This document shows, piece after piece, positions 34,905 through 43,425 of a stretch of 64,000 bases of DNA. The stretch covers positions 2,820,501 through 2,884,500 of the forward strand of contig NZ_VFML01000001.1 of assembly GCF_006715045.1 (NCBI RefSeq), read 5' to 3'. This stretch comes from Amycolatopsis cihanbeyliensis (GTDB lineage: Bacteria; Actinomycetota; Actinomycetes; Mycobacteriales; Pseudonocardiaceae). Position numbers and translations under genes: made by a program. The first letter of the stretch is position 1. Every line of letters begins with the position of its first letter. Below the pieces are notes generated by a model, which was not told the DNA's origin, did not search any database, and saw only the letters and a program-made list of their open reading frames with translations.

Positions 34905-37112
34905 TCATACCCCTCCCCGCTCGAAATGCTCGAGCACGACCTTGATCGAGGATTTCGGTGAGCCGCGCTCACCGAGCCAGTAGTTCAGGTAGAACCGCAA
35001 CGACCCGCCGTCCCCTGCCTCGGCGATGGCGGCCAGCAGGCGCGCGAGTGGGAGCCGCATCGTTTCCTCCTTGCGCGCGGCCCGCAGCCAACGGAGGATC
35101 TCCGCGTATCCGCGCCGGACGAATCGGGGCGCGTTCAGCAGCTCGCGAACGAGTCCGATCATCTTCTCCCGGTGCTCCGGGCGGTACTCGTGCATCCACA
35201 CGAAGACCGGCCACTTCGTGGCGCAGCCGTCCACCCGTGCCCGCAGGTGGGTGGAGATGATCAGTACGGCGAGTACCCCGGTCTCGCGACGGGCCGGGAA
35301 GTCGCCGTCCCCGATCCACCGCAGGAGGGTGGCGAACGCGGCGTCGGTCGCCTCGTCCCGGCGGACGATCTCCGCCACGCTGCGGGCGATCTGCACTTCC
35401 AGGTCCCAGTCGGCCTGCTTCGCCGCCCGCCCGAGGTCCCGCAACACCGTGGCCGGACTCAGTGCGGTGCTGGTGCCCAGCGCGTGCGCCGCGGTCACTC
35501 GTAGTGGGTTCGACGTCCGGTGGCGGAGCCAGTGTTTGAGCTTGGGAGTGACGACGAGGGTGAGGTTCGGGTCCTGCAGGGGTATCTGCAACGCGGACAC
35601 CGCCGCCCACCGGGCCTTCTCGTCCCCGTCCGCCGCCCAGGGCATGATCAGCTCGCCGAGCATCATCTCGAAGTGCTGCAGGCTCAGCAGTCCGACCGCC
35701 ATCCCGGCACGCAGGCGGACGTGCTCGTGCCACTCCGTGCCGAGGTCGTACAGCCAGGTGCGGATCAGATCGTATGCCTGGTCGTACTGGCCGCATACGT
35801 GCTCCAGCACCCTGCGCGGGAAGGCGTCGTCCCGGAACCGCACGATCCGGACGGCCAGCTCGCCGTCCACGGTGTCCTGGATGACCTCGGCGTACTCGGC
35901 CCGTGCCCGGTCCAGCCGCTGGTCGAAGGTGGTGTCGAACAGCGGCCTTGCCCGGTCGGAGGGGCGCGGGTGCTCGATCCGCCGGAACCGGTCGGCGAGC
36001 CGGTGCGCCGCGTCGGCGACCAGATGCACCGGCTCACCGTTGAAGACGGCGAGCGCGATGACGAACGCGCGCTGGTCCAGCTCGGACTGCTCGGCGAACC
36101 AGGCGGCGAAGCTGGAGTCGTCCAGCCGCGAGTACCGTTGCCGCACCTCGGCGAGCGCCAGCCGCCCGGCGCCCACCTCCACCAGCAGCGTCGCGAGGCT
36201 GGCCAGGTCCCGCCGGGGAGTGTCCGGCCGCAGCTCGCCCACCAGCTCGGCGACGTCCGGCCGGTCCAGCAGCCGGTCCGCCTCATCGGGCGAGCCATGC
36301 GGACTCCAGCACAGGTGCCGCCGCAGCACCTCCCGCGCCGGCACCGTGCCGAGGCCGTCCACCACGAGGTGCTGGATTTCCTCGGTGCGCAGGAAGGAAC
36401 TCGGGTCGAGGACGACCACCAGGCGGCAACCGCACTCGTTCAGCAGCCGCACGATTCGCTCGGTGTGGAACGTGCTCAGCTTCGAGGCGTGCTGCGGTGC
36501 CAGCGACTCCAGCAGGTACCCGTGGTTGGGTTCCAGGTCCTTCGCGTTCAGCGCACTCAGGTCGGTCTCCGGGTCGAGCTTGCGCACACCCTGCCTGCAC
36601 TCCCCGTCCAGGGCGCGCAGCGCGGCCGTGGTGCGCCCCGAGCCGCGCTGCGCGCGGAGGAAAAGCATCTGGTTGCGCCGGATCCCGGAGCGCACCGCCT
36701 CGTACCGCTCCGGCGGGACAAAGGAGGCGCCGATGCGGTCCAGCACCTCGCGCGGTACGGGCCCGCTGCGGGCAGCGCCCGCCTCCACCGGGGCCGCGTG
36801 GCTGGTGCCGACCGTGCCGATGGTTGCCGGTCCCAGGAAGACGTTCGCCGCCGCGCGGTCGTACCCCTGCCCGAGCAGGGACTGCATGGCCGCCGACATC
36901 CGCTCGCTTGCCACCGACCATTCGCGGGCGCGCTCCTCGGTCACCGCCTGCTCCTGCACGGCTTGCGCGGCGGAGTCGGCCCGCTGCGTGGTCGACCCGC
37001 CAGGGGCCGGTTCGCTCGCTTCGGCGCCGGCCCCGGCCGATTCGCCACCCGCCGGGCCAGGGTCCGATTCCTGCTCACCGGCCGGCTCGGGTTCCTCCTC
37101 CCCTTCACTCAC
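34905..37112 (-). CDS. P-loop NTPase with HEAT-like repeats (STAND-like sensor, TIR operon)
   Basis: The protein has 735 residues from GTG 37112 (GTGA overlap with the TIR stop). The first 60 residues are acidic and Pro/Gly-rich. A short motif NVFLGPATIGTVGTSH (about 90-105) resembles the TIR protein's C-terminal tail. A P-loop follows: AQRGSGRTT at 154-162 has Arg in place of the Walker A Lys and Ala in place of the first Gly. Walker B is RLVVVLD with Asp near 236. The C-terminal half is helical with HEAT-like repeats (KARWAAVSALQIPL, LRVTAAHALG). The layout fits a STAND-like sensor/switch paired with a TIR effector. ATPase activity is uncertain because of the Arg. Confidence 0.7.
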   Translation of the reverse strand: MSEGEEEPEPAGEQESDPGPAGGESAGAGAEASEPAPGGSTTQRADSAAQAVQEQAVTEERAREWSVASERMSAAMQSLLGQGYDRAAANVFLGPATIGTVGTSHAAPVEAGAARSGPVPREVLDRIGASFVPPERYEAVRSGIRRNQMLFLRAQRGSGRTTAALRALDGECRQGVRKLDPETDLSALNAKDLEPNHGYLLESLAPQHASKLSTFHTERIVRLLNECGCRLVVVLDPSSFLRTEEIQHLVVDGLGTVPAREVLRRHLCWSPHGSPDEADRLLDRPDVAELVGELRPDTPRRDLASLATLLVEVGAGRLALAEVRQRYSRLDDSSFAAWFAEQSELDQRAFVIALAVFNGEPVHLVADAAHRLADRFRRIEHPRPSDRARPLFDTTFDQRLDRARAEYAEVIQDTVDGELAVRIVRFRDDAFPRRVLEHVCGQYDQAYDLIRTWLYDLGTEWHEHVRLRAGMAVGLLSLQHFEMMLGELIMPWAADGDEKARWAAVSALQIPLQDPNLTLVVTPKLKHWLRHRTSNPLRVTAAHALGTSTALSPATVLRDLGRAAKQADWDLEVQIARSVAEIVRRDEATDAAFATLLRWIGDGDFPARRETGVLAVLIISTHLRARVDGCATKWPVFVWMHEYRPEHREKMIGLVRELLNAPRFVRRGYAEILRWLRAARKEETMRLPLARLLAAIAEAGDGGSLRFYLNYWLGERGSPKSSIKVVLEHFERGGV

Positions 37113-38203
37113 TGCCGGTCCCGCATGTGCACGGTGCCGTTGCCGACCTGACCGATCACAGTGTCGCCGTAGAAGGCGGCCGAGGGCGTCCCGGGCTCCG
37201 CCGGCCGCGGACCCCCGTCCTCCGGTTCCGGCGTCACCGGCGGTCTCGGGTAGCCGGGCACGTGCACCCAGGCGGACACCTCGCCGGGCACCTTCCGCCA
37301 TGCCGAGGGGACGATCTCCGCGGAGCCGCACCGGACGGCCTCGTCGAACACCTGCTCCGACGCCACCACCACGCCATCGGCCCGCGCCGCCGTGGTCAAC
37401 ACCTCGCCCACCGCGGTGGAGGTCATCAGCCGCAACAGGCCGTCCAGCTCCTCCTCGAGCGGCACGAACCCGTCCGGGGACAGCTTTGCCCTGTCCACCC
37501 CGACCCGCACGCGCCCGGCCCCGCCCTCGAAGGCGGACAGCACGGCCGGAACCAGGGTGGTGAGCACGGTCGTGGCGTTCGCGGTGCCGGCAGGCAGCGA
37601 GGTCAGCACGCAGTCGCCCCAGCCGGCCTCCCATATCTCGGCCGGGGAGATCCGGGCGTGCGCGAGTGCCGTGTCCACCACCGCGCGCAACTCGGTCGGG
37701 GTGCCGCCGGACCGGCCCGCCGTGTCCCCCTCCGGACGCACGGCGAGCACGGTCGCGCTGGAGCTGCGAGCCGCACCCCGAGAAGCGGCTCGCAGCTTGC
37801 CGAGGATGAGCTCCAGCAACTGACCGGGGGCGGTCCGGCGGGCGTCGACGTAGCCGAGCGTCTCCAGCACGCCGGGGACGGAGGTGTCGTCGCAGCGGAC
37901 CGGCAGCAGGTAATCGCCACCGTCGGCGAACGCACGCGCGAGCGCGGCGCGCCGCTCGAGATTGGTCCACGCTTTGGCCACGTAATCGGCGGAAAGGAAC
38001 AGCACGCAGTAGCGCGACCGCTGCCGGTAGATCCGCTCGAAGTACTCGGTGAGGTCGGCTCCCCACAGCGGTACCGTCTCGAAGCTGTCGTAGAACACCC
38101 GGACGTCCTCGGCCCGCAACAGCCGCGCCACCTCGTCCACGTAGGCACGCTGCTCCGTCGCGAAGGACAGGCAGATGTCGTACTCCAGCTCGGATCCGGT
38201 CAT
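37109..38203 (-). CDS. TIR-domain effector with degenerate nucleotide-cyclase-like domain and RHIM-like tail
   Basis: The protein has 364 residues; ATG 38203 has GGGAGG upstream. Residues 6-135 form a TIR domain (YDICLSFA, VRVFYDSFE, LWGADL, Glu 83 in AWTNLERR), with the glutamate used for NAD hydrolysis in enzymatic TIRs. Residues 165-330 resemble the inactive nucleotide-cyclase-like module of actinobacterial STAND proteins (WGDCVLTSLPAG, VRVGVDRAKL, ADGVVVASEQVFDEAV, SAWVHVPGY). After a Pro/Glu linker the tail FYGDTVIGQVGNGTVH (344-359) has an RHIM-like G-Q-V-G core. It is the first gene of a five-gene operon. It is likely an NADase cell-suicide or signalling effector; the target and trigger are unknown. 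Confidence 0.85.
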   Translation of the reverse strand: MTGSELEYDICLSFATEQRAYVDEVARLLRAEDVRVFYDSFETVPLWGADLTEYFERIYRQRSRYCVLFLSADYVAKAWTNLERRAALARAFADGGDYLLPVRCDDTSVPGVLETLGYVDARRTAPGQLLELILGKLRAASRGAARSSSATVLAVRPEGDTAGRSGGTPTELRAVVDTALAHARISPAEIWEAGWGDCVLTSLPAGTANATTVLTTLVPAVLSAFEGGAGRVRVGVDRAKLSPDGFVPLEEELDGLLRLMTSTAVGEVLTTAARADGVVVASEQVFDEAVRCGSAEIVPSAWRKVPGEVSAWVHVPGYPRPPVTPEPEDGGPRPAEPGTPSAAFYGDTVIGQVGNGTVHMRDRQ

Positions 38204-38489
38204 CGGCGTTTCCCTCCCTGTGTCCGAGCACTCGTATGGCGTAATTCGTAGCCCATCCGAGGGCTCGGCGGGACCCCGTTCGGCCTATTGGTCATTAAGT
38301 TGTCCATGATCTGTCTCTTGATCATTGCCTGACCAGCACATGGTCATTCCTGACGAAAAAAGAAGATTGCGGTCGGCTATTTTTCGACCACCTGATGCCG
38401 AGGTGACAATTCCGTCACACCGTTAACGTTCGATCGCATTCTTCGATCACTCCGGTGTGGACCGACACCGCACCCGCCGAGGAGCAAAG
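38204..38489. promoter_or_regulatory. AT-rich divergent control region of the TIR operon with 9-bp repeats
   Basis: Three copies of the 9-mer WTGRTCATT lie at 38288-38296, 38318-38326 and 38340-38348. The region is unusually AT-rich for this window. It divides the leftward TIR operon from the decayed rightward kinase gene and probably holds an operator. Confidence 0.45.
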
Positions 38490-39137
38490 TTGCCCGACCC
38501 GACCGCGCGCCCGCCCGTCCTCGACCCGAGGACTATCCGGACGAACTCGCGCTACCGGGTACCGGGCGGACCAAGAAGGTTCCGCGCGACGTGCAGAACC
38601 TTTTCATCGCACCGGAACGGGCCGTGCACCTCGGCCGGCCGGTGCCCACGATGTCGCGGCGGGTCGCCATCTGCAGGGATGTCGCCGCCGCGATGGCCTT
38701 CTGCCACGACCGGCTGTCCATAGTGTTCGGGGACATCAACGCCAAGAACGAATTGTACCGGCTGGATGCCGTCCCGATGGTCCTCTTCATCGACTGCGAC
38801 AGCGTGCGCGTCAAGGGAGATCTCGGTGGCGCCAGGCAGCTCAACGCACCGGACTGGGCACCGCCGGATCCCGGGCCGTTGACCATGGCCACCGACCTCT
38901 ACAAGCTCGGCCTGTTCGTGCTTCGTTGCCTGACTTCCGGCGGCGGACACTCCATCCGCACCGATCCGGCCGGCGCCCGAACCTGCCTGGACGGCCGTGC
39001 TCACGACCTGCCGGTCCGGGCGCTGGGATCCGTTCCGGCAGCGCGCCATGCGCTTCCCGATGGATCTCGCCTCCCTGCTGACCAGCGGACCCGAACTCGA
39101 TCTCGGCCTGCACCCCGACCACGAGAAGAGACCATGA
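38490..39137 (+). pseudogene. Decayed protein kinase-like gene
   Basis: It starts at TTG 38490 after GAGGAG with LPDPTARPPVLDPRTIRT. The frame shifts before about 38591, with loss of the whole N-lobe. The C-lobe is readable: VAAAMAFCHDRLSIVFGDINAKNELY (catalytic loop), VLFIDCDSVRV (DFG-like) and MATDLYKLGLFVLRCL (helix F). A second shift near 38970 leads to RFPMDLASLLTSGPELDLGL and a stop overlapping the next ATG (ATGA). At least two frame changes and a large deletion make it nonfunctional. It was coupled to the DUF4407 gene. Confidence 0.75.
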
Positions 39138-39547
39138 GATTCAGGACAGGACTCGCCCGGCTTGCCGGATCCAGGCAGGAGATTCCGGACGAGGCTCCCG
39201 GTGAGCTGACCAAGCACGCCGCCATGGGTGGGATCCTGCTGAGCACCGCCGCGCTGGCCGGGGTGTCCGCGTTCTTCGCCCTGACCTCGACGCTGGACCT
39301 GTCCTGGCCGGTGAGCGCGGTGGCCGCGCTGGGCTGGGCCGCGATCGTGCTCAATCTCGACCGAATGCTGGTGATCAGCATGAACGACCTCGGCACGGTG
39401 CGGATGAAGGTACTTGCCGGCCTGCCGAGGGTCCTGCTCGCCCTGGTCATCGGCTCGGTCATCTCCACCCCGCTGCTGGCGCCCGGCGAGCTGACCCCGC
39501 GGGCCGGCTGCCCGAGTGTCCCACCCGGACAGCCGTGCACCCGATGA
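39134..39547 (+). pseudogene. Truncated DUF4407 membrane protein
   Basis: The ORF has 137 residues. It contains the DUF4407 N-terminal features: ELTKHAAMGGILLSTAALAGV, WAAIVLNLDRMLVISM and RVLLALVIGSVISTPLL. The family then continues for about 250 more residues with a coiled coil and further helices; here it breaks into APGELTPRAGCPSVPP and stops. It probably lost its 3' part by deletion at about 39480. Start ATG 39134 overlaps the kinase stop. Confidence 0.75.
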
Positions 39548-39603
39548 TGGACCCCTGCGCGACGAGCCTCGCCACGGCGGTCATGCCGCGTCGGTGCGGC
39601 GAT

Positions 39604-40080
39604 TCACCGCAGCAGCTCGTCCAGACGTTCCATCGAGTCGGTGATGCCGCGTTCCATCCCGCTCTCGACCGCCATGTCACGCGCCTCCACGGAGGTGAAC
39701 ACCGAGTGGGTGCGCACCCTGGTCCGGTCGCCGAGGTCCTCGAAGGACAGCGACTCGAGGCAGGGGGCGCCCGGGGCGCCCTCGAACTCGAAGGTCTGCA
39801 CGAGCCGCTCGGACTCGGTCACCTCGTGGAAGACGCCGTGGAAGCCGAACTCGGCGCCGTCGGGATCGGTGTGCACGTAGCGGTATTTGCCGCCCGGCCG
39901 CGCGTCGTACTCGATCACCTTCATGTCCATCTCCCGCGGCCCCAGCCAGTGCACCAGGGCCTCCGGGTCGGTCCAGGCGCGAAACACCCGGGCGGCCGGC
40001 GCTTCGAACTCGCGCTCGATGTCGACGAACGGGGTGCCCGGCTGCGCGGTGATCGTGGTCGGGTTCCGGTGCTCGGTCAT
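39604..40080 (-). CDS. SRPBCC (AHSA1-like) protein
   Basis: The protein has 158 residues with the START-like/AHSA1 fold. Seen: IEREFEAPAARVFRAWTDPEALVHWLGP, GGKYRYVHTDPDG, FEDLGDRTRVRTHSVF and a C-terminal helix. Such proteins are very often cotranscribed with ArsR regulators, as here by ATGA overlap. The ligand is unknown. Confidence 0.9.
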   Translation of the reverse strand: MTEHRNPTTITAQPGTPFVDIEREFEAPAARVFRAWTDPEALVHWLGPREMDMKVIEYDARPGGKYRYVHTDPDGAEFGFHGVFHEVTESERLVQTFEFEGAPGAPCLESLSFEDLGDRTRVRTHSVFTSVEARDMAVESGMERGITDSMERLDELLR

Positions 40081-40424
40081 TTTTCCTGCTCCTTCATCGT
40101 TTCCAGCACGGCGTCGAGCCGGCGGTACTGCCGCTCGACGTTCAGCCGGTGGGTGTCGATCCAGCTCGTCAACGTCTCCAGCGCCGCGGCCTCCAGATGG
40201 CAGGGGCGGCGCTGACCCTCGCGGCGGCGGGTGATCAGCCCGGCCGACTCCAGCACCTGGATGTGCCGGGACACGGCCTGCTTGGTGATCGAGAACGGCT
40301 CGGCGAGCTCGTTGACGGTCGCGTCACCGCGGGAGAGCCGGGCGATCAGCCCCCGCCGGACCGGATCGCCCAGTGCCGCGAACGCCCGATCCAGCCACTC
40401 CTCCGCACCTTGGTCAACCGCCAC
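40077..40424 (-). CDS. ArsR-family regulator
   Basis: The protein has 115 residues from GTG 40424. A longer reading from ATG 40490 would place the operator inside the gene, so the shorter form is preferred. Winged HTH: GDPVRRGLIARLSRGDATVNELAE then SITKQAVSRHIQVLESAGLI. No metal-binding Cys cluster, so it is of the metal-independent group paired with SRPBCC proteins. Confidence 0.85.
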   Translation of the reverse strand: MAVDQGAEEWLDRAFAALGDPVRRGLIARLSRGDATVNELAEPFSITKQAVSRHIQVLESAGLITRRREGQRRPCHLEAAALETLTSWIDTHRLNVERQYRRLDAVLETMKEQEK

Positions 40425-40425
40425 T

Positions 40426-40463
40426 TTATCAACCAATCTGTTTATCAACTGTCTGGTTGATAA
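40426..40463. promoter_or_regulatory. ArsR operator candidate
   Basis: Inverted arms TTATCAACCA (40426-40435) and TGGTTGATAA (40454-40463), with TTTATCAACTG between them giving a third half-site. It sits directly before the preferred ArsR start. Confidence 0.6.
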
Positions 40464-40572
40464 CATAGGTGCTGCCGGTCCCGCCGTCAAGCCGGATGAC
40501 CGCGGAGGCCCCGACGAAAGTCAGGGGCAGCCGCTACCGTTCGTGCACCGCGCCGGGTGCACGTTTTCCCTA

Positions 40573-41229
40573 ATGTCGGTGAGGATGGAAACCCGATCAC
40601 CAGAACCCGCGCCGCCCGGCGGCAACATCGAGGACGTTCCGGACGCCAGCGCCGCGCTGTACCGCGACATCGTGGACCTCGCCGCAGGTGCCCCCTCCTG
40701 GCTGCAGTCCTTCGCCGGCTTCTTCACCGATGCCGCGATCGTGCTGCTGGGCGGGTTGATGGTGCTGTGCTGGTGGCGGGCCAGGCAACTGCCCGCCCGC
40801 TCGATGGCACTGGCGGTGGTGGCGCCGGCCGCCACCGTCCTCGCCTACGGGCTGAGCGAGGTCGTCAAGCTGATCAAGCAGGTGGAACGGCCCTGCCGCA
40901 CACTGCCGGACGTGGTGCCGATCGCCGAGTGCCCGCCGCCCGGCGACTGGTCCTTCCCCAGCAACCACTCGGTGGTCGCCGGCAGCGCCGTGCTCGGCAT
41001 CGCGCTCGCCTGGCGGGCACTCGCCGCTCTCGCGCTTCCGGTCGGCCTTGCCGCCGCGGCGTCCCGGGTTTTCGTCGGCGCACACTATCCGCATGACGCC
41101 GTGGTCGGGTTGCTGCTCGGCGCCCTCGTCGTGGCGGTGCTGGTGCCGCCGCTCCTGCGACCGGCCACCAGGCTCACCGCACGGCTGCGCGATCGACGGC
41201 GGTCGGCCGCACCGCACCAGGTCTGTTGA
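40573..41229 (+). CDS. PAP2-family membrane phosphatase
   Basis: The protein has 218 residues with about five transmembrane helices. All three phosphatase motifs are present: KQVERPCRTLP, SFPSNHS and SRVFVGAHYPHD. It is likely an undecaprenyl- or lipid-phosphate phosphatase at the outer face of the membrane. The start is uncertain: ATG 40573 and ATG 40585 are both in frame and lack a strong RBS. Confidence 0.88.
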   Translation: MSVRMETRSPEPAPPGGNIEDVPDASAALYRDIVDLAAGAPSWLQSFAGFFTDAAIVLLGGLMVLCWWRARQLPARSMALAVVAPAATVLAYGLSEVVKLIKQVERPCRTLPDVVPIAECPPPGDWSFPSNHSVVAGSAVLGIALAWRALAALALPVGLAAAASRVFVGAHYPHDAVVGLLLGALVVAVLVPPLLRPATRLTARLRDRRRSAAPHQVC

Positions 41230-41256
41230 ACATAGTTTTCGATTACACTCCGACCC

Positions 41257-42066
41257 ATGAACGCGGAAGCAATCGGCGGCGTCTTCAGCGCCGCCCACCA
41301 GGAGTTCACCGGCTGGTCGGCACGGCTGTGGCGACCGCTCGGTGAGATCACGACCGCGGTGGCCAGGCCCGCACCGGGCGAGCGGGTACTGGACGCCTGC
41401 TGCGGCGCGGGGGCTTCGGCGATCCCCGCGGCACTCGCGGTGGGGCCCGGCGGGGTCGTGCATGGCATCGACGTGGCGGAGGGTCTGCTCGAGCACGGCA
41501 GGCGCGAGGCCACCGCGCTCGGCCTCGACCGGCTGCGATTCGTCAATGCCGACGTACTCGACTGGCGGGACGACTCCCCCTACGACCTCGTGCAGTGCGC
41601 GTACGGCGTGTTCTTCTTCCCCGATATGGACGCGGGAGGCAGGCGGCTGGCCGGCCTGCTGCGCCCCGGCGGCCGGTTCGTGGTGACCACCTGGCTGCGC
41701 GACGGCATGGCCCGGTTGGTCCCGATCGGCGTGGCCGCGGCAGCGCCGGAGCGCCCCGAGCTGGCCGAGCATCTCGGGGGCGCGAACCCGAGCGAGCGGG
41801 TGGACACCGCGGAGAAGGTGCGGGCCTGGCTCAGCTCGCTCGGGTTGCGCGAGATCAGGGTCGAGCAGGTGCAGTTCACCCAGCCCCTGCACCCGGATGA
41901 CGCCTGGCCGTTCTTCCTCTCGGCGGCCATGCGCGGCTTCGTCGAGGGGCTGCCGCCCGATGCCGTGGACCGCGTGCGGGCGCGGTTCGAGCGCGGGCTG
42001 CGCGAGGCGGGCATCGACACCCTCGACGGCAGCTCCCTCATCGGGATGGGCCGGCTACCCGGCTGA
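41257..42066 (+). CDS. Class I SAM-dependent methyltransferase
   Basis: The protein has 269 residues. Motif I is VLDACCGAGASAI near residue 44, followed by the acidic end of beta-2 (VHGIDVAEG), DLVQCAYGVFFFPDM (motif II) and LLRPGGRFVVTTW (motif III). The substrate is unknown. It lies 27 bp after the PAP2 gene. Confidence 0.88.
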   Translation: MNAEAIGGVFSAAHQEFTGWSARLWRPLGEITTAVARPAPGERVLDACCGAGASAIPAALAVGPGGVVHGIDVAEGLLEHGRREATALGLDRLRFVNADVLDWRDDSPYDLVQCAYGVFFFPDMDAGGRRLAGLLRPGGRFVVTTWLRDGMARLVPIGVAAAAPERPELAEHLGGANPSERVDTAEKVRAWLSSLGLREIRVEQVQFTQPLHPDDAWPFFLSAAMRGFVEGLPPDAVDRVRARFERGLREAGIDTLDGSSLIGMGRLPG

Positions 42067-42075
42067 GCTGCCGGG

Positions 42076-42477
42076 TCACGACACCGCGGCCGGGTCCATG
42101 TACATGACCTCCCACAGGTGGCCGTCGAGGTCGTAGAAGCTGCGACCGTACATCGGGCCCTCGTCCATGGGCTCGCGCACGACCTGGCCGCCCGCGGCAA
42201 GGGCCTTGTCGACCAGCTCGTCCACGCCCTGCCGGCTGTCCGCGGTCAGGGCCAGGATCGCCTCGGTGCTCGTGGACGTGTCCGCGATCTTCTTGGTGGT
42301 GAAGGTGGCGAAGAACTTCTCCACCAGCAGCATCACGTAGATGTCCTCGGTGATCACCACGCAGGAGGCGTTCTCGTCGGTGAACTGCTCGTTGATCGAG
42401 TAGCCGATGCTGGAGAAGAACTCCTTCGACTTGTCGAGGTCGCTGACGGGGAGATTGACGAAAATCTTGGTGGACAT
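42076..42477 (-). CDS. VOC-family protein (glyoxalase/bleomycin-resistance-like)
   Basis: The protein has 133 residues. N-terminal KIFVNLPVSDLDKSKEFFSSIGY and C-terminal SFYDLDGHLWEVMYMD are typical of the PhnB-like/YaeR group, with the terminal Glu ligand present and the first His replaced by Asn. It is divergent from a TetR gene whose operator lies in the shared spacer. Confidence 0.85.
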   Translation of the reverse strand: MSTKIFVNLPVSDLDKSKEFFSSIGYSINEQFTDENASCVVITEDIYVMLLVEKFFATFTTKKIADTSTSTEAILALTADSRQGVDELVDKALAAGGQVVREPMDEGPMYGRSFYDLDGHLWEVMYMDPAAVS

Positions 42478-42539
42478 GGGGGTTCCGCCTTCCGGTAACA
42501 ATGGCGTCTTTCGGATACCTGCGCTTCCGCCGGACTCGT

Positions 42540-42568
42540 ATGTGTCCGGCGGACACATCGGTGTACAC
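42540..42568. promoter_or_regulatory. TetR operator: 19-bp perfect palindrome plus GTGTACAC
   Basis: ATGTGTCCGGCGGACACAT (42540-42558) is a perfect palindrome with a central G. GTGTACAC (42561-42568) follows. It lies between the divergent VOC and TetR genes, the usual place for an autoregulatory TetR operator. Confidence 0.7.
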
Positions 42569-42629
42569 TAGATACCATACGGCGAGCCTGCAAGACCCGA
42601 ATTGCCCGAAGCAACGGAGGGGAGAACGG

Positions 42630-43388
42630 ATGGTGAGCTCGAGCGAAGACGCTCCCGAGGATCAGGCCGGCAGCATCGAGCTGCTCTGGGGGTTGCGGGA
42701 CCGGCAGGCCAAGAAGCAACGACCGGCGCTCTCGGTGGATCGCATCGCCCGAGCCGCGATCGAGCTCGCGGACACCGAGGGGATGCCGGCCGTGTCCATG
42801 CAGCGGGTGGCGAGCGCGCTCGAGGTCACCAAGATGGCCCTGTACCGGCACGTCTCCAGCAAGGCCGAGCTGGTCGCGGTGATGATCGAGACCGCGGTCG
42901 GGGCGCCGCCCGAACTCGGCGCGGTGCCAGGAGGCTGGCGGGCCAGGATGGAGGCGTGGGCCGCCGGGATGCGGGAGACCTGGCGGCGGCACCCCTGGCT
43001 TCCGGTGGCGACGGTCGGCCGGCGGGTGATGGGGCCGCGGGAGATCGGCTGGACCGAATGCGCGGTGGCCGCGCTGGAGGGGACCGGGCTGAGTGGCGGT
43101 GAGCGGATGGACGCGGTCTTCCTGCTCAGCGGTCACATCCGGAACACCCAGTCCGCCACGGCCGCGGGCACCCAGCCGTGGACCACGGACCGGCGGCTGA
43201 ACCCGCTGATCGAGGATCTGATGCGGACCCGGGACACGCGGTTCCCCGGGCTGGTGGCGGCCACCGAGTCCACCGGCGAGTCCACCGACGACTCCCCGCG
43301 GGACAACGGCTGGCAGTTCGGCCTGGACCGCGTCCTCGACGGGCTCGCCACGCTCATCGCCGACCGCGCGGAGCGCGATGTCGGATAA
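42630..43388 (+). CDS. TetR-family regulator
   Basis: The protein has 252 residues with GGAGGGG upstream. The HTH is LSVDRIARAAIELADTEGM with SMQRVASALEVTKMALYRHV. The C-terminal domain is of the TetR_C_1 type. It probably controls itself and the divergent VOC gene through the palindrome at 42540; the EamA transporter gene 37 bp downstream may be cotranscribed. Confidence 0.9.
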   Translation: MVSSSEDAPEDQAGSIELLWGLRDRQAKKQRPALSVDRIARAAIELADTEGMPAVSMQRVASALEVTKMALYRHVSSKAELVAVMIETAVGAPPELGAVPGGWRARMEAWAAGMRETWRRHPWLPVATVGRRVMGPREIGWTECAVAALEGTGLSGGERMDAVFLLSGHIRNTQSATAAGTQPWTTDRRLNPLIEDLMRTRDTRFPGLVAATESTGESTDDSPRDNGWQFGLDRVLDGLATLIADRAERDVG

Positions 43389-43425
43389 TCGCTGGCCCGG
43401 TGATCGACGCACGGCCTAGGTTGCG

